Assembly: GCA_014730295.1 (NCBI GenBank)
Contig: WJIN01000127.1
Location: 1 to 9,134 of the forward strand
Reading direction: 5' to 3'
Origin: Promethearchaeota archaeon
GTDB lineage: Archaea; Asgardarchaeota; Lokiarchaeia; Sigynarchaeales; SOKP01
DNA length: 9,134 nt
Of the stretch, positions 1 to 6,230 are shown piece after piece. The notes below the pieces were generated by a model, which had not been told where the DNA came from, did not search any database, and saw nothing but the letters and a program-made list of their open reading frames with translations. Position 1 is the stretch's first letter; every line of letters begins with the position of its first letter. Position numbers and translations under genes: made by a program.

Positions 1-1
1 A

Positions 2-475
2 ATTACCCGTAGAACAAAGGAAAAACTAAAAGAATTAGCCAAAATCGCACATAAAGAAGATATTAAAATCGGATTTGAGTTTTCAAGCTTACCAGATTCT
101 TCCATTCCTTCACTTTCAGAAGCTAAAAAAGTCTTAAAACCACTTCTTTCTCGAGAAAATGTGGGATACATTATTGACACATTTTACTTAGCAATTAACG
201 AAACAAAGATAGAAAATCTTAGAGATATCACTAAGCAAATCTTTTTGATTCAACTGAGCGATCTCAATCCTTTAATAGATCTTGAATCCTCAGAACCCGA
301 TAAAAAATGTAGAATATTTCCCGGAAAAGGTAATTTCGACTTTGAAGGACTTTTTTCTTTAACCAAAGAAACTTGGTATAGGGATTTCTTTTCAATTGAG
401 TTATTCCAAGATGAGTGTGATGAAAATTATTTTTCTCAATTTTTCAAAATAAATGATACTGATTTTTTACATTAG
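2..475 (+). CDS. Sugar-phosphate isomerase/epimerase-like TIM-barrel protein, C-terminal part
   Basis: The frame is open from the first bases of the window to a TAG at 473-475, so this is the last 157 codons of a gene that starts upstream. The GTG at 161 is internal, because the sequence before it is equally coding. The translation follows the xylose-isomerase-like (AP_endonuc_2) TIM-barrel pattern of alternating strands: IGFEFSS (strand with an acidic residue), VGYIIDTFYLAI (the D-x-x-H position of many relatives, here with Tyr instead of His), IFLIQLSDL (usual H/Q-x-x-D strand), IFPGKGNFDF (the P-G-x-G loop) and FFSIELF (final strand with Glu). These acidic and polar strand ends normally bind a divalent metal and isomerise or epimerise a sugar or inositol derivative. 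The substrate cannot be told from this fragment. It converges on the surface-protein gene at 595-3900. Family is fairly sure; exact activity is unknown. Confidence 0.75.
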   Translation: MTRRTKEKLKELAKIAHKEDIKIGFEFSSLPDSSIPSLSEAKKVLKPLLSRENVGYIIDTFYLAINETKIENLRDITKQIFLIQLSDLNPLIDLESSEPDKKCRIFPGKGNFDFEGLFSLTKETWYRDFFSIELFQDECDENYFSQFFKINDTDFLH

Positions 476-501
476 AATGCAATAAGTGAGATGTATCATT
501 A

Positions 502-546
502 TTTAGAATAAAAAAAGTAAAGAAAGTTAATTCTAAAATCTTTTTT
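502..546. terminator. Shared terminator-like hairpin between convergent genes
   Basis: TTTAGAAT (502-509) and ATTCTAAA (530-537) are perfect 8-base inverted arms. On the plus strand the stem is followed by a T6 run (541-546), which suits termination of the isomerase gene. Read on the minus strand, the loop holds a T7 run, which suits archaeal U-tract termination of the surface-protein gene. It lies between the two convergent stop codons. The stem is AT-rich, so its stability is modest. Confidence 0.4.
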
Positions 547-607
547 CGTCATCAATTTTTGAGGCCATAGCGAGAATTGAAACAAGTGAAATGATCAAAA
601 ATGAAAA
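533..607 (-). other. Out-of-frame C-terminal membrane anchor of the surface protein
   Basis: Directly after the surface-protein stop (595-597), the -1 frame encodes FSFLIISLVSILAMAS followed by KIDDEKRF and a TAG at 533-535. This is a ~17-residue hydrophobic helix followed by a short charged tail, the usual C-terminal anchor of archaeal surface proteins. Inserting one base in the T4 or T5 runs of the minus strand (plus-strand A-runs at 604-607 and 597-601) would fuse it in frame to the last Ig-like repeat. The match of position, hydrophobicity and tail makes chance unlikely. There is no good slippery heptamer, so an indel (biological or from assembly) is favoured over programmed frameshifting. 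Confidence 0.6.
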
Positions 608-3600
608 TCCGAATGAATACTATTGGTTTCATCAACTGAAGTAGTGATATGAACCATAACCTCTTGACTCAACCCTGAAACACCAAATTCATCATAAAAT
701 TCAATTCTATACGAAAAATAACCAATTTCGCTGCGATCTATTGGAACGTGAAGACTTTCTCCATTAAGCCAACTCTCCCAGTCAATCCAGACTTTCTCCT
801 CGCCTTGCGAATCGTTGATCAATACGCGATAATATCCTGTTAGACCATCATCACTTATTATCCAATTTATTGTCTCAGAGCCAGAAATACTCGTGTTAAG
901 GATATAATTGATTGTGTTAATAGAAGGGATTAGATTAATGAGATCAATCTCAACTTCACCGTTAATTCCTGATACATTGTATTCATCATAATAATCGATA
1001 ATATAATGAAAAGACCCAATAACAGAACGATTAATTTGAATTTGTAGATCGGTGTTATTAATCCAATTTGTCCAATTTTTCCAGAGATAATAATCTCCTG
1101 ATGTATCGTTCGCCCAAACTCTATATTGTCCCGAGGGACCATCATCTGTAATGATCCAGTTGATAGTATCTGAACTGTAAATAGATGTATTAATTGTAGT
1201 CAAGCTATTAATCGTTGGTATTTCCTGATCTAGAGTTATAAGAATATGACTTGGCTGTCCGAATTCTGAAAAATCATCAAAATATTCAATAGTATAGTTA
1301 AAAGTTCCTAAAGAGGATCGATTAATTTCCAAGTTTAGATCATTGCTAGAACTCCAACTTGTCCAATTTTTCCAGAGATAATAATCTCCAGATGTATTGT
1401 TCGCCCAAACTCTATATTGTCCCGAGGGACCGTCATCTGTAATCATCCAATCAATAGTATCTGAGCTATAAATAGATGTATTAAATTCGGGAACTACCGA
1501 ACAACTAGGCGGGATATTTATTACTTTGATAATAGCGGACTTTGGATTTCCGTATTGAGAATTAATATCATAGTATTCAATTGTATAATTGAAAGTCCCC
1601 AGGTTAGATCGATTAAGTTCTAAAATTAAATCATCACCAGATGTCCAAAAAGACCAATTCTTCCAAATATAATAATTCCCGAAAGTATTATTCGCGATTA
1701 CGCGGAAATAGCCAGAGGGACCATCATCATATATTCTAAATGATAGATTGTCCGTACTATAAAATGAAGTTATAAAAATATCTTGTATCGTTAGGGAAGG
1801 TATATTGTTAGATACAATGATTATGACAGTGTTATTATCCCCATATAATCCATTGATATCTCTAAATTCCAAGATATAATTGAATTCTCCAAGATTTGAT
1901 CGATTAATTGGAACCGACAAAATAGAATTATTCACCCAGACACTCCAATTCATCCAAAGATATATTTCTCCCAAAGAATTATTTACCCAAACTCTATATT
2001 CTCCAGATGGCCCATCATCGGTAATAATCCAATCAATCGTTTCCGTTCCATTTAGATATGTAACTATTTGTGGTAAAGGATCTACCCTTGGTTTTGAGTT
2101 GATTATGTTGACTATAACTGTATCAGAATCTCCATAGAGGTTGAAGTAATCATAATATTCAATGGTATAATTATATGATCCGGGAACTGACAAATTAAGT
2201 GGTATAGATAAAATAGTTCCATTGCACCAAGTAGTCCAATTCTGCCATATATAGAATTCACCATTTGTATTGTTTGAAATTATTCGATATTTTCCATAAG
2301 TATTATCATCACTTATAGTCCAATTAATCGATTCTATCCCAACCAAATCAGTATATATGTCTTCAGGATTATTCACAATTGGTTTTTTATTTCTCATATA
2401 TTGAGCATAGATATCATAATCACCAAATCTATCATCATACCAAGCAAAATAGAAATTACCCCCTCCAATGGTGATGACTTTCGAACCTAATTGATTATCT
2501 GAATATTTTATGATTGGTTCACCGTTTTCTTGCCATTGGATATCACCACTTGAATTAACAAATTGTGCATATGTATCTGAACCAGTTGAAACAGAATCTC
2601 GATAATCTGACCAAACGATCATTACCCCTCCCACCCCATCAGAGACAATTGATTTATAGGTTTGATCTTTTTGAGCTGTACAGATGGGAAGTCCACCACT
2701 ATCCCATAAGAGATTTCCAGTAGAATTAATTTTTTGAGCATATAAATCATCATCCTCACTAGAAATTTCTGGATTATCAACATATACGACAATTGCACCT
2801 CCAGCACCATCTGAGCATAAATTAGGATAATATTGATTATTATTTACTCCTTGCTCAGCCGCGACAGCAATGCCACCAAAATCACTCCATAATGTATCTC
2901 CACTTGAATTAATTCTCTCAGCGTAGAGATCGTAATTATAATTTCCAAATTTCCTCCATGCAAGAATCGCTCCTCCAAAACCATCAGAGATTATGCTACA
3001 CGAACCAGACTCATCTTCAGTATCAGCTATATGAATTCCATATTCTTCCCAGAGTCTCTGGCCTGTAGAGTTAATTCGTTGAACATATAAAGCTTCGTGG
3101 TAATAATCTCTACGGTCTGACCAACCAATGATCGCTCCACCCTCTCCATCAGAACAAACTTTAGGATATAATTGAAAAAAAGAATAATTACATACAACTG
3201 TTCCATTAGGATCCCATAAACAATCTCCTACACTATTAACCTTTTGGGCAAACACATCCCGATTATCGATATCACCCATTCGTCTGTACCATGTAATTAT
3301 TGCTCCTCCTTCTCCATCAGAACAGATAGAAGGACTAAAATCATCCTGATGGAAATTACTAATTACTGTGCCATTGGTGTTCCATAGACGATTTCCTTCT
3401 GAATCTATTCTTTGCGCATATATCCCATCATAGTAAGGTCCTTGACCAGTGGGGCGAAGGTCAATCCAAGCCAAAATTACTCCTCCAGATCCATCAGTAC
3501 AAATAACAGGAGTATTTTTTATCCCCGTAGAATTATGAACTAATATCCCGTTTTCCTCCCAGAGTCTATTGCCAAATTCATCAATTTTCTGAGTGTATAT

Positions 3601-3900
3601 ATCGAGATTTCCATCCCTTTGATCTGTCCACACTAAAATAGCTTTTCCATTACCATCATCTATCATCCTCATACCCGTTTGATCTCCTGATTCATTACAA
3701 ACAATTAATCCATCTGGATTCCACTCAAATTCCGGAGACGAAATTTTTGATTTGGTTGAATTATATCCTCCCTTATTCTTATTTTCAAGAATTAAGACAT
3801 CCGCAATTATGGAAGGAATAAATGCTGAAAGCAAAATAAGCACTACAAACAAAAAAATAGATCTTTTTTCTTTTACGTTTTCTAACAATAAACTCACCAA
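595..3900 (-). CDS. Large secreted surface protein: propeller-like repeats plus six Ig-like repeats
   Basis: Of 1101 residues, 14-33 form a hydrophobic signal or anchor segment after a basic stretch (K10, K12, R13). Residues 64-509 hold eight repeats of 50-60 residues with the pattern SDGxGGAIIxWxDxR, then D-x-YAQxINSxG, then LWxxNG; this is likely an eight-bladed beta-propeller, by inference. Residues 510-1088 hold six Ig-like repeats of 93-98 residues (I-x-W-x-ITDDGPSGxYRVW, YLWKNW, INRSxLGxFNYTIEY). N-glycosylation sequons are abundant, fitting an extracellular glycoprotein for adhesion or cell-surface recognition; no catalytic motif is seen. No ATG is available. TTG (3900), GTG (3897) or, better, TTG at codon 5 (3888) with GGTGA five bases upstream are possible starts. 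The frame stops with no C-terminal anchor, although one lies just downstream out of frame. The specific family is unknown to me. Confidence 0.85.
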   Translation of the reverse strand: MVSLLLENVKEKRSIFLFVVLILLSAFIPSIIADVLILENKNKGGYNSTKSKISSPEFEWNPDGLIVCNESGDQTGMRMIDDGNGKAILVWTDQRDGNLDIYTQKIDEFGNRLWEENGILVHNSTGIKNTPVICTDGSGGVILAWIDLRPTGQGPYYDGIYAQRIDSEGNRLWNTNGTVISNFHQDDFSPSICSDGEGGAIITWYRRMGDIDNRDVFAQKVNSVGDCLWDPNGTVVCNYSFFQLYPKVCSDGEGGAIIGWSDRRDYYHEALYVQRINSTGQRLWEEYGIHIADTEDESGSCSIISDGFGGAILAWRKFGNYNYDLYAERINSSGDTLWSDFGGIAVAAEQGVNNNQYYPNLCSDGAGGAIVVYVDNPEISSEDDDLYAQKINSTGNLLWDSGGLPICTAQKDQTYKSIVSDGVGGVMIVWSDYRDSVSTGSDTYAQFVNSSGDIQWQENGEPIIKYSDNQLGSKVITIGGGNFYFAWYDDRFGDYDIYAQYMRNKKPIVNNPEDIYTDLVGIESINWTISDDNTYGKYRIISNNTNGEFYIWQNWTTWCNGTILSIPLNLSVPGSYNYTIEYYDYFNLYGDSDTVIVNIINSKPRVDPLPQIVTYLNGTETIDWIITDDGPSGEYRVWVNNSLGEIYLWMNWSVWVNNSILSVPINRSNLGEFNYILEFRDINGLYGDNNTVIIIVSNNIPSLTIQDIFITSFYSTDNLSFRIYDDGPSGYFRVIANNTFGNYYIWKNWSFWTSGDDLILELNRSNLGTFNYTIEYYDINSQYGNPKSAIIKVINIPPSCSVVPEFNTSIYSSDTIDWMITDDGPSGQYRVWANNTSGDYYLWKNWTSWSSSNDLNLEINRSSLGTFNYTIEYFDDFSEFGQPSHILITLDQEIPTINSLTTINTSIYSSDTINWIITDDGPSGQYRVWANDTSGDYYLWKNWTNWINNTDLQIQINRSVIGSFHYIIDYYDEYNVSGINGEVEIDLINLIPSINTINYILNTSISGSETINWIISDDGLTGYYRVLINDSQGEEKVWIDWESWLNGESLHVPIDRSEIGYFSYRIEFYDEFGVSGLSQEVMVHITTSVDETNSIHSDFHF
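637..2373 (-). repeat. Six tandem Ig-like (cadherin/PKD-style) repeats, ~290 bases each
   Basis: Repeats A-F cover residues 510-602, 603-699, 700-796, 797-893, 894-990 and 991-1088 of the surface protein. Four of the six are exactly 97 residues long. Each has I/L-x-W/F near residue 20, then DDGPSG, YRV, a Trp-rich YLWKNWTxW stretch, INRS, FNYTIEYYD and a closing Asn-Pro-like linker. The FNYTIEYYD...VxI end resembles the final strands of Ig-like domains that recur in Asgard surface proteins. The N-W-S/T and N-R-S sequons are kept in repeats A-E but lost in F, the one nearest the expected membrane anchor. Confidence 0.85.
931..1512 (-). repeat. Recently duplicated Ig-like repeat pair (D and E)
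   Basis: Repeats D (1222-1512) and E (931-1221) are nearly identical at DNA level in their core. Bases 1071-1152 and 1362-1443, exactly 291 bases (97 codons) apart, show only three mismatches over 82 bases, two of which change no residue or only Asn to Asp. The other repeats have diverged strongly in DNA. This points to recent tandem duplication or gene conversion and marks a spot where repeat number could vary between strains. Confidence 0.8.
2374..3711 (-). repeat. Eight tandem propeller-blade-like repeats
   Basis: The repeats cover residues 64-117, 118-176, 177-232, 233-287, 288-342, 343-402, 403-459 and 460-509 of the surface protein. The core is (C/S)-x-DG-x-GGAIIxW, then D-x-R, then D-x-YAQ-x-IN-S-x-G and LW-x-x-NG. 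Repeats 2, 3, 4 and 6 carry a Cys just before the S/T-DG turn (C134, C193, C249, C362). The last repeat is degenerate (TIGGGNFYFAW) and runs straight into the Ig-like array. Blade identity is inferred from length and the periodic hydrophobic strands, not from a fold search. Confidence 0.7.
3894..3898 (-). promoter_or_regulatory. Ribosome binding site GGTGA favouring the TTG start at 3888
   Basis: GGTGA is a good match to the archaeal anti-Shine-Dalgarno end and lies five bases before TTG at 3888-3886. It overlaps the two earlier possible starts, so it cannot serve them. Starting at 3888 would give a protein four residues shorter, beginning LENVKEKRSIFLF, with the signal segment intact. Confidence 0.45.
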
Positions 3901-3940
3901 TGAAACTTGAGTCTAAATTAAGTATTTAGTATCCTTAAAC

Positions 3941-3950
3941 ATATATTAAT
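3941..3950 (-). promoter_or_regulatory. Putative TATA box for the surface-protein gene
   Basis: The minus strand reads ATTAATATAT about 50 bases upstream of the start codons, a normal spacing for an archaeal TATA box with a short leader. The surroundings are so AT-rich that the match alone is weak evidence. Confidence 0.3.
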
Positions 3951-4116
3951 TATTCTATTTCATCGAATATACCCTAGTTCTGAAAATTCAATGATAAAAA
4001 ATATTCTTTGGAAGAAATAACTTTAACCTTTCATTAAATTACTACAAAACCAGAAATAAACAATAAGATCTTCTATTTTCCTTCTATGCAACTTAATTTT
4101 TATCAATAAGAGTTTC

Positions 4117-4137
4117 ATCCTATAAAATATTTAGGAT
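4117..4137 (+). promoter_or_regulatory. TATA box embedded in an inverted repeat
   Basis: ATCCTA (4117-4122) and TAGGAT (4132-4137) form perfect arms around TATAAAATA (4121-4129), a strong archaeal TATA sequence. A micro-ORF start (ATG 4157) lies about 30 bases downstream and a T7 tract ends at 4182. A repressor bound to the repeat would block TFB/TBP, but this is inference from layout only. Confidence 0.3.
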
Positions 4138-4373
4138 AAATGAATTTGGGTGATACATGATAATCAAATTTTAGATTTTTTTAAAAAAAATCATATCAAA
4201 AAACAGTAAGATTTCCATTCATTTCTCTCAAGTTAATTTCTAATAAACTTCGATATATCAAAAACATAAAAGCTAAAATAGAAATATGGTCTATTTAAAA
4301 ATGTGGAAAAATCAAAAAATATAATTAATACTTTTCTTATATTGTATATTAATTAAATTATCACAAAAAATCG

Positions 4374-4389
4374 GGAAATGGTATAAAAA
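4374..4389 (+). promoter_or_regulatory. Putative BRE and TATA box for the GTPase operon
   Basis: GGAAAT (4374-4379) fits the archaeal BRE pattern and is followed two bases later by TATAAAAA (4382-4389). Transcription would start near 4410, giving a leader of about 210 bases before the GTPase ATG. No better BRE/TATA pair was seen closer to the gene. Confidence 0.4.
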
Positions 4390-4481
4390 TGAATTTTTTT
4401 CTATGCAGAAATACTTTATTACATCGGAAAAATAGTATATTACATAGACACAAAGAGAAATTGAAATGTGGAACTTCCCGA

Positions 4482-4529
4482 ATTAAAACTCTTTTTGCTC
4501 AAAGCAACGATAACGAGTTGAGTTTTAAT
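4482..4529 (+). promoter_or_regulatory. Structured leader candidate upstream of the GTPase gene
   Basis: ATTAAAACTC (4482-4491) pairs perfectly with GAGTTTTAAT (4520-4529). The 28-base loop contains a second perfect hairpin, TTGCT-CAA-AGCAA. It ends about 90 bases before the GTPase ATG and inside the predicted leader. The outer stem is AT-rich, and a 10-base inverted repeat of this kind can occur by chance in such DNA. Confidence 0.3.
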
Positions 4530-4604
4530 AAAATTTGTATTTATTTTACCTTCGGAATGCTTACTCAGAAATCCGAAATCTTAACTGAAAGTATTATAAA
4601 ATAA

Positions 4605-4610
4605 GAGGAG
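4605..4610 (+). promoter_or_regulatory. Ribosome binding site of the GTPase gene
   Basis: GAGGAG lies ten bases before the ATG at 4621. It is a strong Shine-Dalgarno match and fixes that start. Confidence 0.6.
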
Positions 4611-4620
4611 AATGATATAA

Positions 4621-5166
4621 ATGCCAGATTACGATTATACCTTTAAATTATTATTACTTGGAGATGCGAGTGTAGGTAAAACCTCATTTACTAAGAGATA
4701 CTGTTATAATATCTTCAATCCGTCAGAGAGGTTGACTATCGGCGTCGATTTCCACGTAAAAACAATTGAAATAGAGTATAAGGGAGAACCGAAAAAGATT
4801 AAACTTCAGATATGGGATATTGGAGGGGAAGAACGATTTCGCTTTCTGCTTCCAACCTATTGTCTAGGGGCTAATGCTGCATTTTTACTCTATGATATAA
4901 CACGTCCTTCCACGCTAGAAAATATACCCGAATGGACGACCATCGTGCGGCAAAAAGGAGGTGCCATACCAATCATGCTTGTCGGTGCAAAGATCGATCT
5001 CGCTCCCGAGCAGAGGAAAATTGAGCGTGAAAACGGTATTCAAATAGCAGAACGTAATAAATTGGCTGGGTTCGTGGAGATCTCCTCGAAAACGGATGTA
5101 AATGTTGATGAGGCGTTTGAACTTTTAGCAGAGTTAACATTAGAGAAAATGGAAAGTAAAACTTAG
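4621..5166 (+). CDS. Ras/Rab-type small GTPase, Asgard style, with variant G3 and G4 motifs
   Basis: The 181-residue protein is a single G domain. G1 is GDASVGKTS (14-22), G2 is T39 in LTIGVDFHVK, G3 is WDIGGEERF (65-73), G4 is VGAKIDL (121-127) and G5 is EISSKT (153-158). Length and motif order match eukaryotic Rab/Ras proteins. The G3 position equal to Ras Gln61 is Glu70, and the usual Asn of the NKxD motif is Ala123, so hydrolysis rate and guanine recognition may differ from Ras; K124 and D126 remain. There is no C-terminal Cys for prenylation and no membrane segment, so any membrane contact would be through partners. It starts at an ATG behind GAGGAG and is followed after eight bases by a winged-helix gene, so the two are very probably co-transcribed. 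The GTPase call is certain; the role (signalling switch, trafficking or gene regulation) is not known. Confidence 0.95.
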   Translation: MPDYDYTFKLLLLGDASVGKTSFTKRYCYNIFNPSERLTIGVDFHVKTIEIEYKGEPKKIKLQIWDIGGEERFRFLLPTYCLGANAAFLLYDITRPSTLENIPEWTTIVRQKGGAIPIMLVGAKIDLAPEQRKIERENGIQIAERNKLAGFVEISSKTDVNVDEAFELLAELTLEKMESKT

Positions 5167-5170
5167 GTGG
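5165..5170 (+). promoter_or_regulatory. Ribosome binding site of the winged-helix gene, overlapping the GTPase stop
   Basis: AGGTGG overlaps the TAG stop of the GTPase (5164-5166) and lies four bases before the ATG at 5175. This layout suggests translational coupling of the two genes. Confidence 0.6.
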
Positions 5171-5174
5171 TTTA

Positions 5175-6140
5175 ATGGGAGAAGAGAAATATTTAGCCTT
5201 AAACCAGTTATTTGATTCTATAGGGATTATAGAGAAAGGAATAGAAAAGATATACCACTATTTATTATTGAATAAACGCATCGACAATCTTAAACAAGTG
5301 TGTAATGATTTCAATTTGACACTAAAGCGTGGATATAAAATCAGTTCTGTTCTTTCTGATCTCGAATTAGTCCAAACCTATGATCGCCCGATGAAAATTA
5401 TTCTCCAAACTCCTGTTATTCCAGTATGGCAGAAAATTATAAATGAACGCATAGAAGAGCTGAAACGAGCGTTTGATGAGAAAGTAGCAAATTGCGAGAA
5501 GTCATTGACTGATTTTATTAAACTCTATGATTTAAAAGAAGAACAAGTAGAACAGGAACCAGTCGAGTTCATTAACTACACATTAGACAATGTAGAGGAT
5601 TTATATTATCCATTTTCAGCAAAGAAAGAATGTGAAATCGCCATCGGAATACGATATGAGAATATCTTAGTAAGCACAATAAAAGATGAACCCTTAGATG
5701 TAATTCAAAAAGAATATAAAGATAATATTATTGAAGGAATCGTAAATATCGCTGATAATCTCAGAAAAATAGATATTAAAGTGGTGTTCAATCACGATAT
5801 TATTGATATGGTATTAAATAGCAGAGAATTCCGTATTTTAACAAATATTTTGGAACAGCTCAATTTAGGTTTTAAAGAATTTGATATCCAAATTACCGAA
5901 GAAAATTTTAGTAATTTTAGTCTTGTGGATGATGAGTTGATTCAACCGAGTTTTGATCCTTCAAATAAACTAATGGGGGCGTATATTTCTCGAAATAAAA
6001 ATATCTACCAAATTTTTGAGGAGAAATTTAATGATTTGTTTAAGAAAGGCATCCCCCTTGATAAATTTCTCAAAAATAATGAGACTTTAAGCCGAAAATC
6101 TCTCACAGAGTTACAGAAATTTGTTCTCTGTTTGTTATAA
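5175..6140 (+). CDS. Winged-helix (TrmB-like) protein paired with the small GTPase
   Basis: In this 321-residue protein, residues 8-80 read as a winged helix: helix IEKIYHYLLLN, then LKQVCNDFNLT, then recognition-like helix KRGYKISSVLSDLELV and a wing ending at IILQTP. Residues 82-118 form a charged amphipathic helix, probably a dimerising coiled coil. The C-terminal part (about 150-300) has strands such as ENILVSTI and IDIKVVFNHDII and ends EEKFNDLFKKGIPLDKFL. This order resembles TrmB-type archaeal regulators, whose effector domain is phospholipase-D-like in fold; no HKD catalytic motif is present. It could be a transcription regulator or a GTPase partner using the winged helix for protein contacts. 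The start ATG has AGGTGG four bases upstream and follows the GTPase gene directly. Winged-helix identity is likely; the TrmB assignment is tentative and the ligand and targets are unknown. Confidence 0.7.
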   Translation: MGEEKYLALNQLFDSIGIIEKGIEKIYHYLLLNKRIDNLKQVCNDFNLTLKRGYKISSVLSDLELVQTYDRPMKIILQTPVIPVWQKIINERIEELKRAFDEKVANCEKSLTDFIKLYDLKEEQVEQEPVEFINYTLDNVEDLYYPFSAKKECEIAIGIRYENILVSTIKDEPLDVIQKEYKDNIIEGIVNIADNLRKIDIKVVFNHDIIDMVLNSREFRILTNILEQLNLGFKEFDIQITEENFSNFSLVDDELIQPSFDPSNKLMGAYISRNKNIYQIFEEKFNDLFKKGIPLDKFLKNNETLSRKSLTELQKFVLCLL

Positions 6141-6173
6141 AGATAAGAAAAAAATAAAATAAACTTTTAGAGC

Positions 6174-6196
6174 TCTTTAAATTACTTATTTAAAGA
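6174..6196. terminator. Bidirectional terminator-like hairpin between convergent genes
   Basis: TCTTTAAAT (6174-6182) and ATTTAAAGA (6188-6196) are perfect 9-base arms with loop TACTT. On the minus side T-rich sequence follows (RC of 6149-6165); on the plus side come ATATTTTA and a T5 run at 6209-6213. A second small hairpin, TGAGC-TGAT-GCTCA (6213-6226), lies beside it. The site falls between the stops of the winged-helix gene and the dehydratase gene. Confidence 0.4.
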
Positions 6197-6230
6197 TATA
6201 TTTTACGGTTTTTGAGCTGATGCTCATGTT

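Larger units (their letters stand above)
3901..4620. other. 720-base AT-rich spacer between divergent genes
   Basis: This spacer separates the surface-protein gene from the GTPase operon and holds no convincing gene. It contains the promoter elements, the inverted repeat at 4117-4137, a five-codon micro-ORF at 4157-4174 behind GGGTGAT, a T7A8 palindrome at 4174-4192 and the hairpin at 4482-4529. A 71-codon open frame at 4389-4604 is not supported by composition, by protein pattern or by a ribosome binding site. Confidence 0.6.

Noticed and set aside
161..475. GTG at 161 as the start of a 104-residue gene
   Set aside because: The frame is open and clearly coding upstream to the window edge, with TIM-barrel strands before the GTG, so this is an internal Val codon.
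595..607. Programmed -1 frameshifting at the surface-protein stop
   Set aside because: The codons there (GAT TTT CAT TTT TGA) do not form an X-XXY-YYZ slippery heptamer, so an indel is the simpler explanation.
930..2810. Other open frames of 60-85 codons on both strands inside the surface-protein gene
   Set aside because: They are shadows of the repeat-coding sequence in other frames and recur with the repeat period.
4389..4604. 71-codon plus-strand frame just before the GTPase gene
   Set aside because: It starts on the predicted TATA box, has no ribosome binding site, shows no protein-like pattern and contains the nested hairpin. It is better explained as leader.
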